Of a stretch of DNA of 64,000 bases, positions 33,913-44,361 are shown piece by piece. This stretch comes from Mikania micrantha (lineage: Eukaryota > Streptophyta > Magnoliopsida > Asterales > Asteraceae). A program made the translations under genes and the position numbers. Location: positions 60,714,981 to 60,778,980 of the forward strand of contig CM018683.1 of the NCBI GenBank assembly GCA_009363875.1, given 5' to 3'. Numbering within the stretch: position 1 is the stretch's first letter; every line of letters begins with the position of its first letter. Under the pieces are notes generated by a model. It made no database searches and had not been told where the DNA came from. It saw only the letters and a list, made by a program, of their open reading frames with translations.

Positions 33913-35300
33913 TAATAGATGAAAATTTTTGGCTAGAAAAATACTATAATAATTTTTAATTTACAAGTGGAGAAAGACTCCTAAATAACTTTTGTTCATC
34001 ATTTTATGTCCCAATATACTTAGTTTACCCAAAATTTTATGATAATAATAGTAGTAAATTACAGAAATTTAACATGGTCACAACCGGCATAAATTTCCTA
34101 AACCTTGATGACTGAAAAAGAGAAAGCCGTACGTAAATACTCAATCTCGCTCAGCAACCACTTTGAATCCCTTTCTTTTTTGTGTGTAATATAAACCCTT
34201 ACAACCGTTCAAGAGACTTAACCATACAAAATCGTAGAAAATCCCACAATCAATCATGCAAAAATAAATTTTGAGAAAAAAAAAAGATCTAGGGACTTAT
34301 ATGTGAATTCAACAGAAATCCACATGTTTTTTATACAATTGCTATTACTATAATGCTATGTGTGTCTAGGGAGTTGTTGCCATTGTTTTAAAAAACGGCC
34401 TGAGGCGGCGCCTCGAGGCGAAACGGTCAAAAATCGCATATGAGGCGGCGCCTCACTGCTTTTGAATATACGTACGCCTCTTGGGCCTGAGGCGGTATGT
34501 TTGGGCTGAGGCGTGAACGTGAATGAGAGGCGGCCCAAAAAAAATTTTATGGGCTGTTGCTGGCCGCTGGAATAAAAAAAAAAATTAACTTGCGGCTTGC
34601 GCTTTAACCTAAATCGTCCAGTCGTCACTTCCAAGCCCCAATCGAACAATCACTCGAGTCGTCCCTGCAATTCGAAGCTGCCCTTCTTTGAAATCGATCT
34701 TCTTCCACAATCCAAAGTAAGTTTTCGACAATCCACAGTAAGCTGACCTAAATTTCTTCTATTTCATTCTTTTTTTCCCTTCTTCTATCAAATACGCAAG
34801 ATGTAGGCCTATTTTCTGATTGCTTCTGATGTCGCCATGTTGTGATGTTCATGTACTGATTAAACTACTATGTGATGTTCATGTACTTTAGTGTTAAAGA
34901 TATTTAGTGTTAGTGTGTCTGTGTGTTACATATTCTTTGATTTTAGTGTTACATTCAATTGTCTGATATTCAGTTATGTTCTGATTAAACTACAACTTAT
35001 GTACTGATCTTTGTCTCTTTGATTCTGATTCTATTTCATTCGCATAACTGATGTCAAATTCTTTGCTTTTAATTGTCTGACATTCAATGTAGTCTTTAGT
35101 GTTAACTGTTAAATTCAATTGTCTGATGTTCTGAGTTCTGACTTCTGATTAAACTACTAGTTATGTATCTTAATGTTTGATTTTAGCAGTTCATCATGAT
35201 TATTATTCTGCAATTTAGTTCCTGTTTTTGTTTTTTGAATTCATTTGTTTTAACATGCTACATATTATTTATACCGTATTTTTTGCAAAGTTTTTTTGGG

Positions 35301-37626
35301 ATGTCGACTAAAAACGCAAGGAGGGATCCTGCTTGGAAGTATGGGGTAGAACATCAAGTACCAGCACAAGGTGGGAAAAAGGGTTACAAATATATAAAAT
35401 GTAACTTTTGTAGCAAAGTCATTACAGGAGGAGTCAAAAGAATGAAAGAACATCTAGGATGCACACACAAAGATGTCGCTCCTTGTGATAAAGTGCCCCC
35501 TGAAGTGAAAGAAGAAATATTACACTACTTGAAGCAGTTTCAGGAAAATAAATTTGCTTCACAACGCAACTTTGAAGAGAGCGTGGGAAGTGGGGCATAT
35601 TACAGTGGTGATGGAAGTGTCAATCCATCTTCTAGCTCCAGGGGTGTTAGAGGACCAATGGACCGGTTTGTGGGGACTGCAAGAGACAATGAAGATGGGT
35701 CACTACCGAATGAAAAAATGACACCAGCAAGTGCTAAGGAGCACCGAAACAGAGTATGCTTGGATATTGGGAGATTCTTTTATGAGAATGGAATCCCGTT
35801 TAATGTAGCAAATAGTCCTTCATTTGCTAATATGCTACGTTCGGTTGGAAACTTTGGACGAGGATTAAAGGCCCCTATAATGCATGAATTAAGGACTTGG
35901 ATACTTAAAGAAGAAGTTAAGACAACCACTGCAATGGTGGATGACATAAAAGAAACATGGAAGAAAACCGGGGTTTCGTTGTTATCGGATGGATGGTCGG
36001 ACATGAGAAACCGAAGTCTAATTAACTTTTTGGTCAACAATCAATATGGTACTGTTTTTTGAGAACCGTTGATGCATCAGATTGCATAAAAAATGCTCAG
36101 AAAATTTTTGAGCTGCTTGATGAAGTTGTTGAAGAGATTGGGGAGGATGTTGTCATTCAAGTGGTGACCGACAATGCTAGTGCATACAAAGCTGCTGGTG
36201 CGTTGTTAATGGACAAAAGAAAAGGCTTGTATTGGACCCCGTGCGCTGCTCATTGCATTGATTTGATGCTTGAAAAAATTGGGGAATTACCACAACATAA
36301 AAACGCTTTGCTTAAAGCAAAAAAAGTTAGCAATTTCATCTATAATCACCAGTATGTGTTGAGTTTAGCCCGAAAGACTCTAAAGAAAGATCTTCTTCGA
36401 CCTGCTACCACAAGATTTGCCACAGCATTTCTGACTATTCAAAGCATTTTCGAATCAAAGGAACCTTTACAGCAAATGTTTGTTTCAACTGAGTGGAGGA
36501 ATTGTGCTTGGGCCAAGAAAGCCGATGGTAAGGAGGTAAAAAAAATAATCTTGGATGAAAGAAATTTTTGGCCTTCTGTGGATTATGCCATTAGAACCAC
36601 AATGCCACTTGTTCAAGTTTTGAGGCTTGTTGATGGGGAGCAAACACCAGCAATGGGATTTATATATGGAGCAATGGATGAATGTAAAGAAAAGATTGCA
36701 AAGAACTTGGATAACAAGGTCTCTTCTTATAAAGAGATATGGGACATCATTGATAAAAAATGGGAGCTGCAAATGCATCGTGACTTGCACGCGGCAGCCT
36801 ACTACTTAAATCCGCAGTATCGATGGAGCCCCAATGTTTCTGAGCATGCGGAGATTAAGAGAGGATTGTACAATGTAATGGCTAGATTCGTTCAAGATAC
36901 ACAAGTTTATATGAAGATCGAAGACCAGCTCATTGCTTACAAAGAAAAGAAGGGATTGTTTGGATTTAGAGGTTCTTTGGCGACATATAAGACACGTCCA
37001 CCGGGTATATTATTTGCTAATTTTTCTATACTTATTGTAGTTTTATTTTATATAAATTAAATTTATTAATATTACTTTTTATAAATATATATATAGTTAA
37101 ATGGTGGGGCGAATATGGAGATGATACTCCAGAACTCAAGGCCTTTGCGATGAAGGTTTTAGGCCTTACATGTTCAGCTTCAGCTTGTGAGCGTAATTGG
37201 AGTACGTTCAATCAAGTCCACACAAAGCGACGAAACCGATTGAACACAGAAAGAATGAACGACTTGGTTTACATCATGTACAATAAAAAGCTGAAGCAGA
37301 AATTTTTGAAGAAAGAGAATTTAAAAGAAGATGATGATCCTTTAGTTGTTGATGATGTGTTGTCTGATGATGAGTGGATTGTTGATCCAACTGTTTCTGA
37401 TGAAGATGACAATGGAGGTAGCGGGGCAAGTGAGAAGAGAGGTGTTGGGCCAAATGAGGAAGTAGGTGGATGTTCTTCATCTAGGAAAAGAAAACAAGTG
37501 CAGATTAATTTGATTGACGAGGATGATGATATTGAAGTAAACTCAGTTGAGGAAAAAGATGATGAGGATGAGGATGAGGATGAGGATGAGGATGAGCTAG
37601 ATAGTGATGCGTTTTATGCTGTTTGA
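35301..37626 (+). pseudogene. hAT transposase (BED, DUF659, hAT dimerisation), one-base frameshift
   Basis: The start is MSTKNARRDPAWKYGVEHQV. A BED zinc finger follows (CNFC at 34-37, H51 and H56), then DUF659 with SDGWSDMRNRSLINFLV and VVTDNASAYKAAG supplying the first two catalytic aspartates, the TPCAAHCIDLM motif, and RPATTRFATAFLTI. A 92-bp GT-AG intron (37005-37096) leads to KWWGEYG and CSASACERNWSTFNQVHTKR, the hAT C-terminal dimerisation region containing the catalytic glutamate, then an acidic tail. The frame breaks in a T6 run at 36055-36060; exon lengths (1704 and 530 nt) sum to one short of a multiple of three, which fits one lost T. Otherwise it is open, about 744 residues. Confidence 0.9.
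37558..37596 (+). repeat. GATGAG microsatellite coding the acidic tail of hAT transposase
   Basis: Six-base unit GATGAG repeated about six times, giving an Asp-Glu run followed by LDSDAF at the end of the transposase. The repeat stays in frame. Confidence 0.9.
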
Positions 37627-38339
37627 ATTTGATTATGTGTTTTTGATGCTTTAGACTTCTAAACATTCCAAGTGTTTTTGTGTTTTAAAGACTTTGTCCT
37701 TTTTATGTTTATTGAAGGATGTTTATCTTAGTTATAAAGTTCTTTAATTGATGTTTGATATTTACTATTTTTTTTATATATATTATAAAAATATTTATTT
37801 ATCTACATCCGCCTCGGACTTACGCCTCGTTCCGCCTTGAGGCGTACGCCTCGTGAGGCAGAGTGAAAACGCCTCGAGGCGCGTTTCCGTTCTTTTAAAC
37901 CTTGGTTGTTGCTGGAGAGAATCAAGGGGGATGGGGTAGGAGGATTAAGATTAAGTATACATACCTTCAACATTAAATAAAGAAATCAATATTGCCAAGC
38001 AAATGAAAACACTGATGTCTTCCCCTATAAAATTAGAGAAAGTATAACATTATTCAGCTGCTGGAAAACATGCACAAGAATCCACACGTCAAAATTTGAG
38101 CAATAATTATGCTCAACAGCATTAAAAAACGATGGTTTTTTTTGCAAAAAAAAAAAAAAAAAAAAAAAAAAACTATGTACTTTTATTTTTATCCTGTTTT
38201 AGTTATTGTACAATTGAGTTGCTAAAAATTGTTTATTTGCTGTTTGGGTCATTATAGGGCATGTTATGATGACTCAAATAGGACAAAAACGTTTAAAGCA
38301 AGTCCACATAATGGTTGTACAAACAAACAAAACAAAACA

Positions 38340-38450
38340 TATCCAGGAAAGACTCACTATTGAGTGAGTTTGGGGGGTTTGACAAATACAAACCTTACCC
38401 TTATTGCAATAGGATAAAAAGGGTGCTTCAGAATAGACCCTTACTCAGAG
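38340..38450 (+). mobile_element. Au-SINE-like remnant in RIT1 intron 5
   Basis: GTTTGGGGGGTTTGACAAAT, AACCTTACCCTTATTGCAA, AGGATAAAAAGGGTGCTTC and AGACCCTTACTCAGAG align in order with the conserved block of the SINE at 28195 (GGGTCTGGGGG, ACCCCTATCCC, GGGATAGAGAGGCTGC, CCCCGGCTCA), with more mismatches. A 28-bp poly(A) run lies nearby at 38145-38172. Ends are not clear. Confidence 0.5.
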
Positions 38451-41249
38451 ATGCCATAATGCTTTTATTTATCTATTTATATAATTGTTTATTTTTTACG
38501 CAAACGCAAACACACAAACAAAATTATAGCAAACAATGTAACACACGTATCAAATAGAATACATATGTTGCATTTAAACTAAGAGATACTTACTTCTAAG
38601 GTCATACTTACAGCTATAAAACTCTAACCTTAAACTTAAAAAACTCTAAAAATCTCCAAAAATTCTAAAATTCTACAGCCTTTATCTACTTCTCCAAAAA
38701 ATCCTATCATTGATCTTGACCTAAATCATAACTGTAAATAGGGTAAAAAGCCATCTTTCAATCAGTTAAAAGCACAAAGAAGATTCAACTAAAACAGGAC
38801 AAAATTAGAAGCACATTCATACTTAAAATTTTAAAAAATCAATAAGAGGAGGTTATTTGAAAAAAAAAATAAACCCATGAAGAATGCATTGACGTGAAGC
38901 TTACCACTGTTGCAGCAGACTGCAAGCCTTTTCCCCTTTTTCAGATGCAGTTCCGCAAAATTTAATGCAGAAGGAAGATTTCGTTGAAGAGAAAATCTAT
39001 CAAATTTAGAGTCCTGTAAAGGTAAAAGAGGTCAAGGAATCACCTAGCAAGATAAGTAAATAAAGTGAGAATATAAGAGAAATAAGTAATGCGATACATA
39101 GTGACATGGCACACCATTACAGGCAGGTGCAAATAAGCTTCAGAATCCTCAAGGGTACAAAGAATCTGATTTTTGTCACAGTTCAGTACGCTATCAACAT
39201 CTGATGACTTGAAATCAGCACAAAATGGGTCATGATTGCCACCTCTAATCTCAACATCATCTAAATTTTCAATTGATAGCTTAGCTAAGATTATCAATTT
39301 ATCATGCAAAATATCTAGCATATAGAGAACACTTACTATATTTGGTTGAACAAACTGCAAGATTGGTCAAACCCAACCAATATACTCCATGTTGACTATC
39401 TAATAAATCTCCACTAATTCCATTCTCCATAATTATGTCTAATGGTTGGTCTTGAGACTGATTTGACCAAGTGCTTTCTGACTTTTTAGGTTTAACAGAA
39501 ACCTGAGGAGCATTCTGTCCTCGTTGGGAACGAAACACTCTATCTTTTTCAACGATATTAGCTACTGTTTGATTACATACATCAGGCCCAGAACTAATTA
39601 TATCATAAACATTATTCCAAAATAAAACAGGTGTTAAACCTCGTGCCCAACTTTCTTCATCATCCCTTCTCCTGCTATGTAATTCCAACTAAATTCAGAG
39701 CTTGTTTTTTGTCGATATATATCACTTGAAGCAGATGCAGAAATAGGGATTATGGGTGTAAAATCCCAGTCGTTATAATCAGGAACTTCATTTAACCATA
39801 TGACGGTTTTTTGTGAAATCCAAAGAGGGCGCAAAGGTTTCTTTAATAAAGATGAAATTGAAGCAATATCAACTCCACTGGTTTCCAAGACTTTGACCCA
39901 TTCATTTAATTTAGAATCTATCCTTATTTTCTCTGTATCGGGCACCCAGAGAGGAAGATGTAGAGATGAGTCCCATTCAAGGGATTCTTGTACAGTAGTA
40001 CCACAATTATGGGCAGAAGTACCCTAAAATCATGCAAACAACACAATGATATAAATTTTATGCATGAAAGAAGTTAAACCAACTCATACAAGATAAGGCT
40101 TAATTAGAAAGGTATTAGCTATTTAACTAAGTTTATAGATGCATCACTAACGATTATCTAAAACTAAACAATCATTTTGTGCATTTCAAAAGATGCACCA
40201 TACATGATATTTGATGATCATGGTAGAAATAAAGAAACAACTACTTACTCCCTCCTTTGGCTTATTGATCCCGTTCATTTTGTTTCTATAATTCAAAATT
40301 GCACGATTCAGCACACAAGTCCAAATCGGTATGGTTTTTGACATTCCCTTTCCGAGTAGAATCAACGATCATACACCCTCCCCTCTGTCCTATCCAAAAC
40401 AAAAGTAACCAAAACTCCAAATATTATTATCTATCAAAATCAAACTCACTATACATAAATGCAAAAATGTTTTTCTTATGATAATCAAATGGAGTCTTTA
40501 CTTTAAAACTTTACTCAAATAATGATAGAAAAAGGTTTTAATGTATCACGATTTGTATTGATTATTAATAGATTGAATCTGTGGGGAGTTGGAATGGGAG
40601 AGATCAGAACGAGATTTGTATTGATTATTAATGAAAAGTCTTATCTCCTACAGAACGAAATTTAACTTCATTGATATTTAACTTCATTAATGGCAGGGAT
40701 AATTTTAGAAAAATAACCTGCGAGAGTCGCTACATGGAGATTGAGGCGAGAGGTATTAAATGACAAGTTATTCGTATGGCCATCCGTCGATTTGAAGTAG
40801 CAACTCGAATGAAATTTATTCGCGTACCATAGACCGCAACGCAGGTTAGCTACAAGTGGCAATTCCGGCCATAGCTGAGCTATCTCGGATACGAATATTG
40901 AGTCCTCGTGAATCGAACTCAGAGAACTGAACAAAGAGCTTTGTTTTCTCTTAATCGTTCTTGCAGCTCTGTATATGCTCATTGACGCAGTGTCGTCCGC
41001 CATTGATGAAGGTTGAAGCTGATCTGCGAGGTCTAGGGTTTTGTTGGGGATAAGTGTCATTTTTGTTACAACTTACAAGTCGATATGGCTCGGCTTAGTT
41101 AACACAACTATTCCGTTCAAAAAAGAGTTCCTACAGTTCAAGTGGCAAGTCCCCCTTCATGTTTTTTATTTTTCTTAAAAATTTTAAAAATTATAAAACA
41201 ATAATGAATACTTTTAAGTAATGAAACAACAATAAATAACTATTAATAA

Positions 41250-41477
41250 CCAATGAGGCATTGACTCAATGGTACCCCAAGATTCTTTCAAATAAGAGGT
41301 CTTGGGTTCAAATCCCTCCTGTAGCAAAAAATGGGTCTGAGGGGGTCAGGGGTTTTCCCAGTAGGGTTTCCTCCTGGGGTAGTTGTGGTGGCTCATGGGA
41401 GGTCCAGGTAACTAGACATGGGTGACATGACCTGGAAACAGTGATTTCACACGATTGAAACATTCGTCCTTCAAAAA
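41250..41477 (+). mobile_element. tRNA-derived SINE, full length
   Basis: The head has RNA polymerase III boxes: A-box-like TGACTCAATGGT and B box GGTTCAAATCC about 30 bp apart. The body (GGGTCTGAGGGGGTCAGGGG, GGTAGTTGTGGTGGCTCATG) has no coding potential and ends in a short A run, CTTCAAAAAA. Flanking direct repeats AATAACTATTAATAA (41235-41249) and AATAACTTTTAATAA (41478-41492) differ at one base, a 15-bp target duplication. It lies about 250 bp upstream of the RIT1 pseudogene start. Confidence 0.85.
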
Positions 41478-41492
41478 AATAACTTTTAATAA

Positions 41493-42257
41493 TTATACAA
41501 ATGATATGTGATATTTTTAATTTATAACAATTATTATCTTTAAACTAATTGATCATAAAGATTCAGTTTGTTAGCGATCAAAGACTAGCTTTGATTTATA
41601 AATCAAGAAGGTAAAAAATATAATTTATGTAATTATTTAAATTTAACGACTCAATTTAAATATAACGTTAAATATAAGGACCAAAAGTGTAACTTTTTCT
41701 ATTGATTTTTTTTTACTTTGGTTTTTAAAATAAATTTAAAAAAAGTCATTGGTTTTTATAAAAATCTTATTGTTTAAAACATCAGTTTATAGTTTATTTT
41801 ATTTTTTTATGAAAAAATCGTTTTTAAAGAAAACTTCTTTTAGTTAACATTGATTTTCTAGAAAATAATATATTTTTATCTTAAAAAAACTTAAAAGATA
41901 AATAATATTATTAGTTATTAATATTATAATTATTTAATAAGAAAGAGAATATAATTATTTAAGATGAGAGAATTAAATGAATTTGCTTAAAAATTGACAT
42001 GTGGCAAAAGTGGTTTAAAAACATGACAAGTGACAAAATACATCTTTGTTTATTAGTATAGTAAGGTAAGATAAGATAAGATAAAATAAGATAAGATTAA
42101 TGAATAGATATTTTTATTTTTATTAATTAGATATCTCGTATTTTTCGAAAAAATGATTCAATTGATGGGATTTGGTAAGAAGAGCAAATGAAGATAAACA
42201 ATCGTTGTAAAGTTTCATAAGTTGTAAGAGCTTCAGTATATTCTTTTTTAATTTATG
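41493..42257. other. AT-rich, no gene; GATAA-tailed repeat remnant
   Basis: Mostly A/T. Around 42000-42105, GACATGTGGC, TATTAGTATAGTAAGG and a GATAA(G) tandem tail occur. The same arrangement (GACATGTGTC, ATATAGTATAGATATAGATA) appears at about 59915-59970, suggesting two 3' ends of one dispersed element family. Confidence 0.35.
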
Positions 42258-42265
42258 TATTTAGC

Positions 42266-42898
42266 GAGGGGTGAGCAAAAAACCGAAATAACCGAACCGA
42301 AGTCGAACTAACCAAAAAAACTGAACCTAAATAACCAAACCGAACGAATAACCAAAGAAAACCGAACCGAAAAAAACCGAGACCGAATTATTCGGTTCGG
42401 TTTCGGTTTTTCATATTTTAAAAACCGAAAAAACGAACCGCTATGTAATCTTTTTTAAAAATTAATATATATATGTTGTTATTTTTATACTTATTTAACG
42501 GGATAAAACACACAAATAGTCTGCTATTAAAGATGATAAAGATTTGGATTAGATGAAAACTGGAATAATTGCATATTTAGTTATTTACTTTTAATTTTTT
42601 TTAAATGTAAGAATGTGATGATAATTATTTAGTTTTATTTTGATTAGTTGGTGTTTGATCAATTAATTTATGAATTAGTTATTGTTAAACATCTTTGCAC
42701 TTTCAATATTGTGTGTGTGAGAACAAAAAATGCAAAAACAAAAAAAAACCGAAAAAAGCCGAAAACCGAAAACTGAACCGAAACCGACAAAAAAACCAAA
42801 AAACCGAAAACCGAATAGCTCCTAATAACTAAAAGCCGAATATGTCGGTTTCGGTTTTTAACCAAAAACCGAACGTAACTGGACCGAGCACACCCCTA
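42266..42898. mobile_element. hAT-type MITE rich in ACCGAA words
   Basis: Ends GAGGGGTGAGC and (reverse complement of the right end) TAGGGGTGTGC; flanking 8 bp TATTTAGC (42258-42265) and AATTTAGC (42899-42906) differ at one base. Both subterminal zones are arrays of AACCGAA on the left and mixed ACCGAAAA/TTTCGGTT on the right. No ORF. Confidence 0.75.
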
Positions 42899-43524
42899 AA
42901 TTTAGCAGTTGTTATAAACATAAATAGTTGTAAACATTAATTGAGAAAAAAATACAATATTTTTTATGTATTATATGTCACTTATCATGTGGCGTTAGCA
43001 TTAGAATAATTGTATATATATACAAAACCAAATGTCGGTGGCCTTACTTTTACGTTTTAGAATACATATTTTGTGTCTGAACGTTGACAAATATGCAGTT
43101 TTAGTTCACCAGTGTGAGGTCCGATCCCGGGCGACCCCAGAGAGATTGGTTTTCATCATAACACATAGCTCTTAAACTAAAAACTTTCATAAATATGCAG
43201 CGGAATTTAAAACATTGTCAAATACAAAATATACTGAAATAGATTGTATCAAAACATTTAGGATTGCCAACACCATCGGATTCTCTATCTTGATGCTCGA
43301 GCTCCATGCTTCCTCTTACCTTTGCTTTAACCTGACATACATGCCAAAATGTCAGTTTACGCTGGTGAGTTCTAGTTTTCATAAAACAACATTAAACATA
43401 CTTAACATAACATCATTCCTTACACATAGTCCATAACCTTAATACATAACATCGTGAACATCATCATCATACATTCCACTGTCACCCTATGAACAGCGGG
43501 CTTATGTCGGCACAAGGCTCCATA

Positions 43525-43766
43525 CCCAGTTATAGTCGTGGTTGACTATCATACCTAGTTATAGTCTTGGTTGACTCTCATACCCAGTTATAGTCGTGGT
43601 TGACTCTCATGCCCAGTTATAGTCGTGGTTGACTCTCATGCCCAGTTAAGTCGTGGTTGACTCTCATGCCTAGTTATAGTCGTGGTTGACTCTCATCCCA
43701 GTTATAGTCGTGGTTGACTATCATACCCAGTTATAGTCGTGGTTGACTCTCATACCCAGTTATAGT
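43525..43766. repeat. 29-bp tandem array in LTR-5 (left part)
   Basis: Unit CCCAGTTATAGTCGTGGTTG followed by ACTCTCATG or ACTATCATA; eight full units (one 28 bp, missing one base) plus the start of a ninth, where a hAT element interrupts it. Adjacent units differ at one or two positions. Confidence 0.9.
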
Positions 43767-44361
43767 TAGGGATGTTAACGAGCCGAACCGAGCCGAGCCT
43801 GGGGTCAGCTCGGAATTGGCTCGTTTTTAAACCGAGCCTGGATCGGCTCGGCTCGGCTCGGATTGTAAACCGAGCCTGAAATCTCGGCTCGGACTCGGCT
43901 CGTTTTTAACCGAGCTGGCTCGGCTCGTTTTTGGCTCGGTTTTTACATAACAAATTTAATATTTGAATCGCATTCACCTCAACTCGGCTCGTTTTCTCCA
44001 TTGAGTACTGACTTCTACAAAGGCCAAATGCGAGAGATGTCTAGTTGTCTGTAACAGACCGGCGTTTGGCTTTGACCGTGTAATATCCGACATGCATGAG
44101 GCTGAGACCAACCGTCATATGGTTGTAACCGCGTGTGAAACGTTTGGTGTGAGGACTGTGGCTCCAATATGTTTTGGAATTATGGTTTGAGAAGTAAGAG
44201 TAAAGAGACATGAATATGTAGAATTGAGAATTGAGAATTAAAAATATGATTTAGGAATGAGGGATTAGTGAAACACGTGATAATTGAGATTCATTCCATA
44301 TTTCTATCACATTCTCTTTTATTTTTTATTATTTTTATCATACTTACAAAATAATACTAGA

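Larger units (their letters stand above)
34381..37904 (+). mobile_element. hAT transposon with transposase, in RIT1 intron 6
   Basis: A perfect 8-bp target duplication GTTGTTGC (34373-34380 and 37905-37912) brackets 3524 bp. The ends are imperfect inverted repeats: CATTGTTTTAAAAAACGG on the left, CAAGGTTTAAAAGAACGG for the reverse-complemented right end. Both subterminal regions (34395-34530 and 37808-37885) are packed with GAGGCG/CGCCTC words in both orientations, like subterminal transposase-binding sites of hAT elements. The transposase gene lies antisense to the host locus. Confidence 0.92.
32714..41003 (-). pseudogene. RIT1: initiator tRNA ribosylphosphate transferase (RIT1 family), full-length but frameshifted
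   Basis: Seven exons in family order: 40718-41003, 40249-40389, 39337-40023, 39115-39260, 38905-39013, 37965-38024, 32714-32885, with GT-AG introns (the exon 4 start could be 39284 instead). Signature blocks: RCGLWYANKFHSSCYFKSTD, FNTSRLNLH, MIVDSTRKG, SKTIPIWTCVLNRAI, PLRPLWISQKTVIWLNEVPD, WARGLTPVLFWNNVYDII, DSKFDRFSLQRNLPSALNF, LAVCCNSGGEDISV, ARPSRGNLKQVYNFL. The family adds a 2'-O-ribosyl phosphate to A64 of initiator tRNA-Met, keeping it out of elongation; the C-terminal part is phosphatase-like. Three lesions break the frame: a 17-nt deletion in exon 2, a 1-nt loss in exon 3 (near 39666), an 8-nt duplication in exon 7. Exon lengths modulo 3 agree with each. About 536 codons without the lesions, near the plant family length. 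Intron 6 carries a hAT and a Harbinger element. Confidence 0.88.

Noticed and set aside
35265..36040. Minus-strand ORFs within the hAT element
   Set aside because: Antisense shadows of the transposase BED and DUF659 regions.
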